From positions 2,046,001-2,110,000 of the forward strand of contig AP026969.1 of the NCBI GenBank assembly GCA_027923965.1: DNA of 64,000 bases, read 5' to 3'. Origin of the DNA: Comamonadaceae bacterium OS-1. Its GTDB lineage: Bacteria > Pseudomonadota > Gammaproteobacteria > Burkholderiales > Burkholderiaceae_C. Below, piece after piece: positions 18,663-27,723 of this stretch; the stretch's first letter is position 1; each line of letters begins with the position of its first letter. The notes under the pieces are model-generated. The model was not told the origin of the DNA, did no database searches, and saw only the letters and a list, made by a program, of their open reading frames with translations. Position numbers and translations under genes: made by a program.

Positions 18663-19699
18663 ATGTTCTGATCGTCAAACTCTCTTCCCTGGGAGATGTG
18701 GTGCACGCCATGCCGGCGGCGCAAGACATCTTGCATGCGTTTCCGGGCGCACTGGTGGACTGGGTGGTGGAACCCGACTTTGCCCCCCTGGTGCGCCGCT
18801 GCGCTGGCTTGCACCGGGTGATCGAATGCGACCTGAAGCGCTGGCGCGAGACGGTGTTCACCGCCGACACCCGCAACGCCTGGCGGGCTTTTTCCTCCGA
18901 CCTGCAGTACGAGTGCTACGACGCGGTGCTGGACCTGCAGGGCATGAGCAAGTCGTCTCTGGTGGCCAAGATGGCCCGCCTGGGCTCGGACGGTCTGCGC
19001 TATACCCTGGCCAACCAGACCGAAGGCACGGTTTTTCAGGCCCCCACCCGCTGGATTGCCGATGTGGCGGTACCGGTGGAGTCGCATCTCCACGCCGTCG
19101 ACCAGGCGCGGGTCATGTGTGCCCGTTCGCTGGTCTATGCCCTGCCAGACAAAGTATCTTTTGGGCTGCTGGCGCACGCCGATAAAGCACGACGTGCTAC
19201 TAAAAGTATAGTAAATCAATTTTTTGACGTGGGCCATGTAGAAGCCACGCCCCTCGTGGCCTTTCTGCATGGCAGCAATCGCGCCGACAAAAGCTGGCCC
19301 GAAGCCCACTGGCTGGAGATGGGCCACCGCCTGAACGACCTGGGTTACACCGTAGCCTTTGCCCATGGCAACGACGACGAGCAGTGGCGCAGCGAAAGCA
19401 TTGCCAACCGGCTGAACCAGGCCGTTGTCTGGCCGCGCATGGCCCTGGGCGCGCTGACCGATGCGCTGGGCGAATGTTTGGGGGTGATCGGTGTCGACAA
19501 CGGCACCAGCCAGATCGCCACCGCGCTGGATTTGCCGCTGGTGAAGATCTACAACTTCGACACCGTCTGGCGCACCGGCCCGCAGAACCGCGACCACCAA
19601 CTCAGTGTGTTTGCCGACCCCACGCCGAGCGTCAACGCGGTGTGGAACGCCTGGATGCAAGCCTCCGCCCTGGCAGCACTGCGGGATTCTGCGCATTGA
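18659..19699 (+). CDS. GT9 heptosyltransferase, WaaC-like paralogue
   Basis: A second glycosyltransferase-9 protein (346 residues) next to waaC. It begins MNVLIVKLSSLGDVVHAMPA and keeps FLHGSNRADKSWPEAHW, both close to WaaC, but the donor-site motif reads VIGVDNGTSQIATALDLP instead of the usual DSGLSHL form. It could add heptose I, heptose II or another core sugar; which of the two genes is the true WaaC is unclear. The ATG at 18659 overlaps the waaC stop by 4 bp. A palindromic repeat lies in frame at about residues 167-187, giving roughly 13 residues more than E. coli WaaC in that stretch. Confidence 0.85.
   Translation: MNVLIVKLSSLGDVVHAMPAAQDILHAFPGALVDWVVEPDFAPLVRRCAGLHRVIECDLKRWRETVFTADTRNAWRAFSSDLQYECYDAVLDLQGMSKSSLVAKMARLGSDGLRYTLANQTEGTVFQAPTRWIADVAVPVESHLHAVDQARVMCARSLVYALPDKVSFGLLAHADKARRATKSIVNQFFDVGHVEATPLVAFLHGSNRADKSWPEAHWLEMGHRLNDLGYTVAFAHGNDDEQWRSESIANRLNQAVVWPRMALGALTDALGECLGVIGVDNGTSQIATALDLPLVKIYNFDTVWRTGPQNRDHQLSVFADPTPSVNAVWNAWMQASALAALRDSAH
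19157..19220 (+). repeat. Dispersed palindromic repeat, in-frame copy in the heptosyltransferase
   Basis: TATCTTTTGGGCTGCTGGCG, then GATAAAGCACGACGTGCTAC and TAAAAGTATAGTAAATC keep the element's order of T-run plus GGC, inverted core, GTGCTAC and ATAG tail, though the core has diverged. It encodes FGLLAHADKARRATKSIVNQ and keeps the frame. Confidence 0.5.
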
Positions 19700-20985
19700 T
19701 TCTGCGTCTGTATTCCCTGATGACGTGGCTGGCGATTCCCTTGCTGCGCCGCAAGCTGCGCCGGCGCGCGCTGGCCGAACCCGGCTACGGCGTGGCGGTA
19801 CCCGAGCGCTTTGGCCACTACAGCCAGCCACCCGGCCAGGGTTTTGTGTGGGTGCACGCCGTGTCGCTGGGCGAAACCCGGGCCGCGGCCATTTTGCTGG
19901 CCGCCTTGCGCCGCGAGATGCCGGGCATGCGCCTGCTGCTGACGCACGGCACCGCCACCGGCCGGGCCGAGGGCCAGGCGCTGCTGCAGCCGGGCGACGT
20001 GCAGGTCTGGCAGCCCTGGGACAGTGCGGGCGCGGTGCGGCGCTTTGTGCGGCACTTCCAGCCCCGCATCGGCATCCTGATGGAAACCGAAATCTGGCCC
20101 AATTTACTGGCGGCCTGCCAGGCTGCGGGTGTGCCGGTGGTGTTGGCCAACGCCCGACTTAGCGCCAAATCGCTGCGCCAGGCACAGCGGTTGTCGGCTC
20201 TGTCCCGACCCGCCTACGGTGCGCTGACCGCCGTGTGGGCGCAAACTGCTGCCGATGCCCAGCGCCTGGTCGACGCGGGCGCTCCGCCCCCGGTGGTGCT
20301 GGGCAATCTGAAGTTCGATGCCACGCCCAACCCCGAGCAACTGGCCGCGGGGCGGGCCTGGCGCAGGGCAGGGCGGCCGGTGGTGTTGCTGGCCAGCGCC
20401 CGCGAAGGCGAAGAACTCCTTTTGCTCCAGTATTTACAGTCTTTTAGGCCTCTAGCGCATATTCCATCAGCGCAAGTAGCTCCTAAATTGGGAGTGGCCG
20501 ACGTGCAGTGGCTGATCGTGCCGCGCCACCCGCAGCGCTTTGATGCGGTGGCGGCGTTGGTGGTGGAGCAAGGATTCAGTCTGTCGCGGCGCAGCCGTTG
20601 GCCCGATGGTCCTGAGCCCGCCGAAGTATGGCTGGGCGATTCGCTGGGCGAGATGGCGCGGTACTACGGCCTGGCCGATGTGGCTTTGCTGGGCGGCAGC
20701 TTCGCCGCTTTAGGCGGGCAGAACCTGATCGAGGCCGCCGCCTGCGGCTGCCCGGTGCTGATGGGCCCCTCGACCTTCAACTTTGCCGAGGCCGCCGAGT
20801 TGGCCGAGGCTGCCGGGGCGGCCTGCCGCGTGGCCGACATGCCCGCCGCCGTGGCCCAGGCCCTGGCCTGGCTCAACGCCCCCGACACCCTGGCCCGGGC
20901 CGCAGCCGCCGGGCCGCAATTCGCCAGCGCCCACCAGGGAGCCGCGCGGAAAACGGCTCTGGCAGTCAAAGAATTTTTAGAGTGA
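19696..20985 (+). CDS. waaA: Kdo transferase (3-deoxy-D-manno-octulosonic acid transferase)
   Basis: GT30 inner-membrane enzyme that attaches Kdo to the lipid A precursor. About 429 residues. After an N-terminal membrane anchor (LRLYSLMTWLAIPLLRRKL) come VWVHAVSLGETRAA, ILMETEIWPNLL, ASAREGEE, LIVPRHPQRF, LGDSLGEMARYYGLADVALL and GGQNLIEAAACGCPVLMGP, all WaaA signatures. I chose the TTG at 19696, overlapping the previous stop, because the family N-terminus starts there; an ATG at 19720 is the alternative. Between ASAREGEE and LIVPRHP there are about 13 more residues than in E. coli, exactly where a repeat copy lies. Confidence 0.92.
   Translation: MILRLYSLMTWLAIPLLRRKLRRRALAEPGYGVAVPERFGHYSQPPGQGFVWVHAVSLGETRAAAILLAALRREMPGMRLLLTHGTATGRAEGQALLQPGDVQVWQPWDSAGAVRRFVRHFQPRIGILMETEIWPNLLAACQAAGVPVVLANARLSAKSLRQAQRLSALSRPAYGALTAVWAQTAADAQRLVDAGAPPPVVLGNLKFDATPNPEQLAAGRAWRRAGRPVVLLASAREGEELLLLQYLQSFRPLAHIPSAQVAPKLGVADVQWLIVPRHPQRFDAVAALVVEQGFSLSRRSRWPDGPEPAEVWLGDSLGEMARYYGLADVALLGGSFAALGGQNLIEAAACGCPVLMGPSTFNFAEAAELAEAAGAACRVADMPAAVAQALAWLNAPDTLARAAAAGPQFASAHQGAARKTALAVKEFLE
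20435..20490 (+). repeat. Dispersed palindromic repeat, in-frame copy in waaA
   Basis: TCTTTTAGGCCTCTAGCGCA, then TATTCCATCAGCGCAAGTAG and CTCCTAAATTGGGAG form a clear copy of the element. It is translated as SFRPLAHIPSAQVAPKLG, inserted between the ASAREGEE and LIVPRHP motifs of WaaA without breaking the frame. Confidence 0.75.
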
Positions 20986-21045
20986 AAAGTGCCTTCTGTG
21001 CTTATCTGATAAGCATGAAAAGCTCACTTATTGATAGCACTCAGG
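20985..21045 (+). repeat. Dispersed palindromic repeat between waaA and trhO
   Basis: AAAAGTGCCTTCTGTGCTTA, then TCTGATAAGCATGAAAAGCT and a TTATTGATAGCAC tail. It begins at the waaA stop and extends over the last codons (SAINK) and the TGA of convergent trhO at 21024-21026. It may also serve as the bidirectional transcript end, as no other hairpin is seen here. Confidence 0.8.
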
Positions 21046-21776
21046 TCGCTGGCCGATAGGTCAGCCTCCAGCGTGCGGCGCTCGTCGAACACGAAGCAAC
21101 TGCCCTGGTAGTGCGCGCCGTCGGTCTCCTCGAAGTATTTGAGGATGCCGCCTTCGAGCTGGTAGACGTGGTCCAGCCCTTCCTCGCGCATCAGAATGGC
21201 GGCTTTTTCGCAGCGGATGCCGCCGGTGCAAAAGCTGACCACGGTCTTGCCCTGCAACTCGGCCTTGTGCTCCCGCAGCGCGTCGGGGAATTGGCTGAAC
21301 TTGTCGATGCGCCAGTCGATGGCCCCGGTGAACGTGCCGTGGTCCACCTCGAAGGCGTTGCGCGTGTCCAGGGTAACGACGGGGCGGCCTTGGTCGTCCA
21401 CGCCCTGGTCCAGCCAGCGCTTGACGGTGGCGGCATCTACCGCAGGGGCGCGGCCCGAACTGGGTTGGATGGCAGGGTGGTCCATACGGATGATTTCGTT
21501 CTTCACCTTCACCAGCATCTTTTTGAACGGCTGGGTGGCCGACCAGCTCTCTTTGGGGGCGATGTCGGCAAAGCGCGGGTCGGCGTGCAGGCGGGCGATG
21601 AAGCCGCGCACCCCGGCCTCGGGTGCAGCCAGAAACAGGTTGATGCCCTCGCCGGCCAGCAGGATGGTGCCTTTGAGCTGCAGCTCGGTGGCCCAGCCGT
21701 GCAGCAGTTCGCGCAGGGCAGGGGCATCGGGCAGGGGGACGAATTTGTAAGCGGAGATGTTAAGGATGGAGTTCAC
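21024..21776 (-). CDS. trhO: tRNA uridine(34) hydroxylase, rhodanese family
   Basis: Oxygen-dependent formation of 5-hydroxyuridine at tRNA position 34, the first step to (m)cmo5U. The 250-residue protein has the TrhO/YceA layout: an N-terminal acylphosphatase-like region with KGTILLAGEGINLFLA, then a rhodanese domain with TLDTRNAFEVDHGTF and the loop VVSFCTGGIRCEKAAILM (active Cys183, second Cys189), and a C-terminal YFEETDGAHYQGSCFVFDER. Convergent with waaA, and 13 bp downstream of the chemoreceptor gene on the same strand. Confidence 0.92.
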   Translation of the reverse strand: MNSILNISAYKFVPLPDAPALRELLHGWATELQLKGTILLAGEGINLFLAAPEAGVRGFIARLHADPRFADIAPKESWSATQPFKKMLVKVKNEIIRMDHPAIQPSSGRAPAVDAATVKRWLDQGVDDQGRPVVTLDTRNAFEVDHGTFTGAIDWRIDKFSQFPDALREHKAELQGKTVVSFCTGGIRCEKAAILMREEGLDHVYQLEGGILKYFEETDGAHYQGSCFVFDERRTLEADLSASDLSAINK

Positions 21777-21789
21777 CCTCTGATTTTAG

Positions 21790-23343
21790 TTAGCCCGGCA
21801 GTGCCGCCGCAGCACCCGCTTCCAGGCGGAAGGCGCTGACCAGGCTGGTCAGCCCCAGGGCCGAGCGCTTCAGGTTCTCGGCCGAGGCCGCGCTTTCTTC
21901 CACCAGGGCCGAGTTTTCCTGCGTCATCTGGTCCAGCCGGGCCACAGCTTCGTTGATCTGGCCTATGCCCTGGCCCTGCTCGGAGGCGGCGGCGGTGATC
22001 TCGGCAATGATGTCGCTCACGCGCTGCACCTGCTGGACGATTTCGGTCATGGTGGTGCCGGCCTCCTGCACCAGCTTGCTGCCGGATTCGACCCGACCCA
22101 CGCTGGCATCGATCAGGCCCTTGATCTCTTTGGCCGCCTCGGCGCTGCGCTGGGCCAGCAGCCGTACCTCGCTGGCCACCACCGCAAAACCGCGTCCCTG
22201 CTCACCGGCCCGGGCGGCTTCCACCGCGGCGTTCAGGGCCAGGATATTGGTCTGGAAGGCAATGCTGTTGATTACGCCAATGATGTCCACGATCTTGCGC
22301 GAGCTGTCGTCAATGCCCTGCATGGTGCTCACCACCTGGCCCACCAGTTGGCCACCGCGCGCGGCCACGGTAGCGGCCGAGGCGGCCAACTGGTTGGCCT
22401 GGCGGGCGGATTCGGTGTTTTGCGCCACCGTGGCGGTGAGCTCCTCCATGGCAGCGGCGGCTTCTTCCAGGCTGGCGGCGGTGCTCTCGGTGCGGGTGCT
22501 CAGATCCATGCCGCCGTGGGCGATTTCGGCGCTGGAATGCTTGATGTCCTGCGACGAGGTGCGGACCTCGCCCACCATGCGGCGCAGCGCCGTCTGCATG
22601 GCCGACAGGGCATCCTGCAGCGCACCAATCTCGTCCTTGCGCGTGGTTTCCAGCTTGGCCGATAGATTGCCCGCCGCCACCTCCTGGGCAATACGGGTGC
22701 AATGCGCGATGGGCTTGCGGATGCTGGCCAGCACCGGGCCCGACACCCACACCAGCCCCCCCAGCGCCACCGCCAGCACGATCCACGAGGTGCGCGACAC
22801 GTCTTCGCCGGTGGCGGTGAAGGCGGCAATCGAGCTCTCGGCCAGCTTGCTGCCCATCACCGCGGTTTCATCCACCCCCGCGCGATGCTCCAGGTACAGC
22901 GCGTGGGCCTGCACCAGTTGCGCCTTGGCCGCAGCCATATCGTTTTTGGCCAGGGCGGGCATGACCTGGTCACGCGCGGCGGCAATGAACTTCTGCGCTG
23001 CCTGGTGCTGGTGGCCAAGCAGCTGCTTTTCCAGGCCATAGGGTGGGTTTTGCGTCCAGTAGGCGACCCGGGCCTCGTACTCGCCCACCAGGCGGGCCAC
23101 CTGCTTTTGCGCTTCGGCCACCGGCATGGTGCCCTCTACCGCCTGCGACAGCACCAGCCGCAGCTCAATCAGGTACATGGGCGGCGGCAGGATGTCGGCC
23201 ACCACGTCCTTGGCCACAAAGGTCTGGTGGGCGATGGCGTTGAGGCGGTTAAAGCCCACGTAGGACTGCAGGGCAATCACCAGGGCGGCCAGGATACCCA
23301 CGGCGGCCAGGAAAAGGGTAGAACTGCGGATAGATCGGAACAT
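21790..23343 (-). CDS. Methyl-accepting chemotaxis protein
   Basis: Transmembrane chemoreceptor of 517 residues. One membrane helix is at about 9-30 ([20 protein letters not shown]), a periplasmic four-helix-type sensor spans about 31-185, a second helix follows at about 187-207, then HAMP, and a long coiled-coil signalling domain. The CheA/CheW-binding tip is [20 protein letters not shown] followed by [20 protein letters not shown]. No CheR-docking pentapeptide is seen at the C-terminus. The ligand is unknown. AGAGGTG precedes the ATG. No other che genes lie in the window. Confidence 0.95.
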   Translation of the reverse strand: MFRSIRSSTLFLAAVGILAALVIALQSYVGFNRLNAIAHQTFVAKDVVADILPPPMYLIELRLVLSQAVEGTMPVAEAQKQVARLVGEYEARVAYWTQNPPYGLEKQLLGHQHQAAQKFIAAARDQVMPALAKNDMAAAKAQLVQAHALYLEHRAGVDETAVMGSKLAESSIAAFTATGEDVSRTSWIVLAVALGGLVWVSGPVLASIRKPIAHCTRIAQEVAAGNLSAKLETTRKDEIGALQDALSAMQTALRRMVGEVRTSSQDIKHSSAEIAHGGMDLSTRTESTAASLEEAAAAMEELTATVAQNTESARQANQLAASAATVAARGGQLVGQVVSTMQGIDDSSRKIVDIIGVINSIAFQTNILALNAAVEAARAGEQGRGFAVVASEVRLLAQRSAEAAKEIKGLIDASVGRVESGSKLVQEAGTTMTEIVQQVQRVSDIIAEITAAASEQGQGIGQINEAVARLDQMTQENSALVEESAASAENLKRSALGLTSLVSAFRLEAGAAAALPG

Positions 23344-23511
23344 GGTGCACCTCTCAATGGCTCAGAACTGCAGATGGCAATCTGCGAAGTGCGAGCCTGC
23401 AAGCATGCTATCAGTCGTACACAAATTGTTTCAAATATTTCTTATGAAGTACAACTAATCCCTGGACGGGCCGCTCGTCTCCTGGTCAACCCTTGCCTCG
23501 ACCCCGCCCTT

Positions 23512-23517
23512 TAAAAT
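23512..23517 (+). promoter_or_regulatory. Probable -10 hexamer of a leaderless dnaE promoter
   Basis: TAAAAT stands exactly 6 nt before the dnaE ATG at 23524, so transcription would start at or next to the start codon. No Shine-Dalgarno lies between. The same TAAAAT-N6-ATG arrangement occurs at aat and clpS. No good -35 is visible. Confidence 0.5.
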
Positions 23518-23523
23518 GCCCCG

Positions 23524-26500
23524 ATGTTTGTTCACCTCCGCCTCCATACCGAATTTTCTGTCGTTGACGGCACCAACCGCATCGACGACACCGTCAAGGT
23601 AGCCGCCAAGGACCAGCAGCCCGCGCTGGCCATCACCGACCTGAGCAACCTGTTTGGCGCACTCAAGTTCTACAAGGAAGCCCGGGGCAAGGGTGTCAAA
23701 CCCGTCATCGGGGCCGAGATTTTCCTGGAAGGGCCGGGCCTGGATGCCGCGGCCTTGTCGCGCGTCATCGTGCTGGTGCAAAACAAGCAGGGCTATCTGA
23801 ATCTGTCGGAGCTGCTGGCCCGCGGCTTTACCCAAAATATCGTCAAAAACCAGGCTGTCATTAAATTCGCCTGGCTGCGCGAACTGAACGAGGGCCTGAT
23901 CTGCCTGGCCGGTGCCCAGGCCGGGCCGGTGGGCCAGGCCCTGGTGCAGGGCGACACGGTGCGGGCCGATGCCGTGGCCCGCCAATTGGCGGAGGTGTTC
24001 CCGCAGCGCTTCTACATCGAACTGCAGCGCGCTGGCCGCCCGGACGACGAGGCCCATGTGGTGGCCGCCGTGCAACTCGCGGCCCGCCTGCAGTTGCCGG
24101 TGGTGGCCACGCACCCGGTACAGTTCACCGAAGAGTCCGACTACGAAGCGCATGAAGCCCGGGTGTGCATTTCCGACGGCGAAATCCTGGGCAACCAGCG
24201 CCGCGTGCGCCGCTTCACCCGCGAGCAGTATTTCAAATCCAGCGCGCAGATGCTGGCGCTGTTTGCCGACATTCCCTCGGCCATTGCCAACACGCTGGAG
24301 ATCGCCAAGCGCTGCAACCTGACCCTGGTGCTGGGCAAGCCGCAGTTGCCCGACTTTCCCACACCCCTGGTGGATGGCGTGCGCATGAGTCCCGAGGACT
24401 ACTTCCGCTACGCCTCGCACGAGGGCCTGAAAGAGCGCCTGCTGCACCTGTACCCGAATGAGGCCAAGCGCGAAGAGGTGCGCCCCGGCTACATCGAGCG
24501 GCTGGAGTTCGAGATCACCACCATTTTGAAGATGGGTTTCCCCGGCTACTTTTTGATCGTGGGCGACTTCATCAACTGGGCCAAAAAGAACGGCTGCCCG
24601 GTGGGGCCGGGCCGGGGGTCTGGCGCGGGCTCTTTGGTGGCCTACGCGCTGAAGATTACCGATTTGGACCCCTTGCAGTACAAGCTGCTGTTCGAGCGGT
24701 TTTTGAACCCCGAGCGCGTCTCCATGCCCGACTTCGACATCGACTTTTGCCAGGGCAACCGCGACCGGGTGATCGACTATGTGAAAGAAAAGTACGGCAA
24801 AAACGCCGTCAGCCAGATCGTCACCTTCGGTACCATGGCGGCCCGCGCGGCCATCCGCGATGTGGGCCGGGTGCTGGACCTGAGCTACAACTTCTGCGAC
24901 GGCATCAGCAAGCTGATTCCCAACAAGCCTGGCATGTCGGTCACGCTGCAGTACCCGCCCGCCACCAAAAAGGAGGGCGACAAGAACAACTACGCCATCG
25001 AGATGGAGCCGGTGCTGGCCGCCCGTATCGAGGCCGAAGAAGACGTGCGCACCCTGATCGAGATGGCGCAAAAACTCGAGGGCATGACCCGCAACGTCGG
25101 CATGCACGCCGGGGGCGTATTGATTGCGCCCGGCAAGCTGACCGACTTTTGCCCGCTGTACCAGCAGCCCGGCAGCGAATCGGCGGTGAGCCAGTTCGAC
25201 AAGGACGACGTGGAGGCCATCGGCCTGGTGAAGTTCGACTTTTTGGGCCTGGCCACGCTGACCATTCTGGAAATTGCCAAGGACTTCATCGTCGCCCGCC
25301 ACAAGGGGCAGGAGAACTTTGCGTTCGAAAACATCGCGCTGGACGATGCCAAGACCTACCGCCTGTTCTCCGAGGGCAAGACCGAGGCCGTGTTCCAGTT
25401 TGAAAGTACCGGCATGCAGCGCATGCTGAAAGACGCCAAACCCACCCGCCTGGAAGACCTGATCGCCCTGAACGCGTTGTACCGCCCCGGCCCGATGGAC
25501 CTGATCCCCAGCTTCGTCGCGCGCAAGCATGGGCGCGAGGTGGTGGAGTACCCGCACCCGCTGGTGGCCGAGATGCTCAGCGAGACCTACGGCATCATGG
25601 TCTACCAGGAGCAGGTGATGCAGACCGCGCAGATCCTGGGCGGCTACTCGCTGGGCGGTGCCGACATGCTGCGCCGTGCCATGGGTAAAAAGAAGCTGGA
25701 AGAAATGGCCGAACACCGCGCCATCTTCCGCGCCGGTGCCGCCAAGAACGACATCAATGAAGCCAAGGCCGACGAAATCTTCGACCTGATGGAGAAGTTT
25801 GCGGGCTACGGCTTCAACAAGTCGCACGCCGCCGCCTATTCGCTGCTGGCGTACCACACCGGCTGGCTCAAAGTGCATTACTGCGCCGAGTTCTTCTGCG
25901 CCAACTTGACGGTGGAAATGGACGACACCGACAAGCTCAAACTGCTGTTTGAAGATGCCGGCAAGATGGGCCTGACCTTCGAGCCGCCCAACGTCAACCT
26001 GGGCCGCCACCGGTTCGAGCCGGTTACCGACAAGATCATCCGCTACGGCCTGGGGGCCGTCAAAGGCACGGGCCAGCAGGCCATCGAAGCCATCGTGGCG
26101 GCGCGCGAGACCGGTGGGCCATTCACCAGCCTGTTCGACTTTTGCGTGCGGGTGGACAAATCCAAGCTCAACAAGCGCACCGTCGAGGCGCTGATCAAGG
26201 CCGGGGCCTTTGATGCCATCGAGATCAACCGGGCTGCGCTGATCGCCTCGGTCGACCGCGCCTTCGCCTTTGCCGCCGCCACGCTGGCCAACGCCAACCA
26301 GGGCGGCCTGTTCGACATGGACGACAGCCACGGCTCCAGCACCCAAGAGCCCGAGTTGGTCGACACCCCCATGTGGGGCATCAAGGAACGCCTGACGCTG
26401 GAGAAAACCGCGGTGGGCTTTTATCTGTCCGGCCATTTGTTCGACGAGGTGCGCAAAGAGGTGCGCCGCTTTGCCAAGCGCGACCTGGCCGACGCGGTGG

Positions 26501-27054
26501 ACAGCCGCGACACGGTGATGTTTGCCGGCATCGTCAGCGACCTGCGCGTCATCAACGGCCAGCGCGGCAAGATGGGCCTGTTCCGGCTGGACGACGGCAC
26601 CGGCATGGTCGATGCGCGGGTGAGCGACGCGCTGATGCAGGCGCACAAAAACCTGTTCAAGGACGACGAACTCATCATCGCCATGGGCCGGGTGCAAACC
26701 GACCGCTTTGGTGGCGGCGGCCTGCAGATGAACATCACCGAAGCCTGGGACCTGGCCACCGCGCGCTGCCGTTACGCCAAGTTCTTGCGCCTGCAGCTCC
26801 CACCCAACGCCACCGGCTCCGGGCTGGATATCGCGCAACTGGTGAAAGATTTCCCGCCCCAGCGTGAAATTACCGAGCAGGGCGATGTGGTCCACGGCCT
26901 GCCGGTGCGCCTGTCGGTGCAGCGCCAAACCGCCCAGGGCAGCGCCGTGGCGGTGTTGCAGCTGGGCGAACAGGCCCGGTTCTATCCGACCGATGCGGCC
27001 CTGGCCTATTGCCAGGGGCAGGCGGCAGAAGCAGTGGTGGCGTACGAGGACTGA
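23524..27054 (+). CDS. dnaE: DNA polymerase III subunit alpha
   Basis: Replicative polymerase of 1176 residues. The N-terminal PHP domain begins MFVHLRLHTEFSVVDGTNR with ALAITDLSNLFGALKFYK. The palm has GPGRGSGAGSLVAYALKITD and the catalytic PDFDIDFCQGNRDRVI aspartates. The fingers contain NVGMHAGGVLIAPG, ALYRPGPMDLIPSFV and GYGFNKSHAAAYSLLAYHTG. A tandem helix-hairpin-helix, an OB fold (about 990-1060) and a C-terminal tau-binding region complete it. Length is typical of DnaE1. A possible hairpin follows the stop. The upstream TAAAAT suggests a leaderless message. Confidence 0.97.
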   Translation: MFVHLRLHTEFSVVDGTNRIDDTVKVAAKDQQPALAITDLSNLFGALKFYKEARGKGVKPVIGAEIFLEGPGLDAAALSRVIVLVQNKQGYLNLSELLARGFTQNIVKNQAVIKFAWLRELNEGLICLAGAQAGPVGQALVQGDTVRADAVARQLAEVFPQRFYIELQRAGRPDDEAHVVAAVQLAARLQLPVVATHPVQFTEESDYEAHEARVCISDGEILGNQRRVRRFTREQYFKSSAQMLALFADIPSAIANTLEIAKRCNLTLVLGKPQLPDFPTPLVDGVRMSPEDYFRYASHEGLKERLLHLYPNEAKREEVRPGYIERLEFEITTILKMGFPGYFLIVGDFINWAKKNGCPVGPGRGSGAGSLVAYALKITDLDPLQYKLLFERFLNPERVSMPDFDIDFCQGNRDRVIDYVKEKYGKNAVSQIVTFGTMAARAAIRDVGRVLDLSYNFCDGISKLIPNKPGMSVTLQYPPATKKEGDKNNYAIEMEPVLAARIEAEEDVRTLIEMAQKLEGMTRNVGMHAGGVLIAPGKLTDFCPLYQQPGSESAVSQFDKDDVEAIGLVKFDFLGLATLTILEIAKDFIVARHKGQENFAFENIALDDAKTYRLFSEGKTEAVFQFESTGMQRMLKDAKPTRLEDLIALNALYRPGPMDLIPSFVARKHGREVVEYPHPLVAEMLSETYGIMVYQEQVMQTAQILGGYSLGGADMLRRAMGKKKLEEMAEHRAIFRAGAAKNDINEAKADEIFDLMEKFAGYGFNKSHAAAYSLLAYHTGWLKVHYCAEFFCANLTVEMDDTDKLKLLFEDAGKMGLTFEPPNVNLGRHRFEPVTDKIIRYGLGAVKGTGQQAIEAIVAARETGGPFTSLFDFCVRVDKSKLNKRTVEALIKAGAFDAIEINRAALIASVDRAFAFAAATLANANQGGLFDMDDSHGSSTQEPELVDTPMWGIKERLTLEKTAVGFYLSGHLFDEVRKEVRRFAKRDLADAVDSRDTVMFAGIVSDLRVINGQRGKMGLFRLDDGTGMVDARVSDALMQAHKNLFKDDELIIAMGRVQTDRFGGGGLQMNITEAWDLATARCRYAKFLRLQLPPNATGSGLDIAQLVKDFPPQREITEQGDVVHGLPVRLSVQRQTAQGSAVAVLQLGEQARFYPTDAALAYCQGQAAEAVVAYED

Positions 27055-27060
27055 ACCATC

Positions 27061-27099
27061 CCATCCCCGTCGTTGTGCTTGCGCAGGCCACGGGGATGG
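27061..27099 (+). terminator. Hairpin after dnaE, possible terminator without T-run
   Basis: Perfect 10-bp inverted repeat, CCATCCCCGT (27061-27070) with ACGGGGATGG (27090-27099), around a 19-nt loop, 6 bp after the dnaE stop. The sequence after it (AAAGCGG) lacks a T-run, so it may protect the 3' end or act with Rho. Confidence 0.4.
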
Positions 27100-27211
27100 A
27101 AAGCGGTGTGCTAACTGACCGGTAGCCATTGGTGCAGGCGGGGTGGGCTCAAGAGGCTCCTGTACTGCAAGGATCCAGGAAGCGATCAGGACAATGGCTT
27201 CGTAGTCTTTG

Positions 27212-27243
27212 CTACTTAACATAATATACATCGTATAAAGTAG
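27212..27243. promoter_or_regulatory. Nested dyad in an AT-rich island
   Basis: Outer arms CTACTT (27212-27217) and AAGTAG (27238-27243) enclose TATAC-ATC-GTATA (27225-27237). Two nested inverted repeats in a distinctly AT-rich patch of an otherwise GC-rich region look like a protein-binding site or a promoter island. No gene starts nearby, so the target is unknown. Confidence 0.3.
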
Positions 27244-27483
27244 AAAACTATTTGCCATCATGAAATTACAACACCAAGTGGCTAGGCCGATTCGCGCATG
27301 TCTGCCATACCTATGCCACAGCCCGATGGCCGTGGACAGGCCGTTGCACGACTGCAGATAAAGCCGCGCGACAACCACCAAAGGGTGTACGCTGAATGGC
27401 AGCATGGTCCACCGGGCAGTTGGATGCCAAAGCACCAGAACGCACTGGGCGAACCATGGAAAGCAATGGCCGTGGATGCTATT

Positions 27484-27540
27484 CAAAAAAAAATAGCTGC
27501 CTGTGCTTATGCAGAGAGCATGACGGGCACTTTTTCTATG
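27484..27540 (-). repeat. Dispersed palindromic repeat, intergenic, reverse orientation
   Basis: AAAATAGCTGCCTGTGCTTA followed by TGCAGAGAGCATGACGGGCA and CTTTTTCTAT. The core inverted repeat is partly degraded, but the order AATAGCTG, GTGCTTAT, AGCATGA, GGCAC, TTTTT is that of the element read on the minus strand. Confidence 0.65.
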
Positions 27541-27723
27541 TATTCATCCATGGCAGGCGTGGCGACTCCATCTGCAGCTTGAGACAGCCCTTGGGCTTGA
27601 CAGACCACGCCCGTCGGGACTTCCTGAGAACTCGCCTCGCCCAACGCAGCCCTGCACAGGCTTTATAGTCAGGCAAAACATCCAAACCGACACAACCAGA
27701 GACGCAATGAGCCCACATCCGCA

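Larger units (their letters stand above)
27055..27723. other. Noncoding region between dnaE and the CHASE-GGDEF-EAL gene
   Basis: This 669-bp gap has no gene I can support; short open frames in it lack recognisable similarity and ribosome binding sites. It holds the post-dnaE hairpin, an AT-rich island at about 27205-27270 with a nested dyad, one palindromic repeat copy (27484-27540), and TTTATAGT at 27661-27668, a possible -10 for the downstream gene. Confidence 0.6.

Noticed and set aside
23455..27486. A 1343-codon open frame antisense to dnaE
   Set aside because: It is a compositional shadow: strong GC bias at third positions leaves the opposite frame open. The translation has no recognisable motif and dnaE is unmistakable.
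27298..27582. A 94-codon frame in the dnaE-GGDEF gap
   Set aside because: No ribosome binding site, no similarity, and its 3' part runs through a degraded repeat copy.
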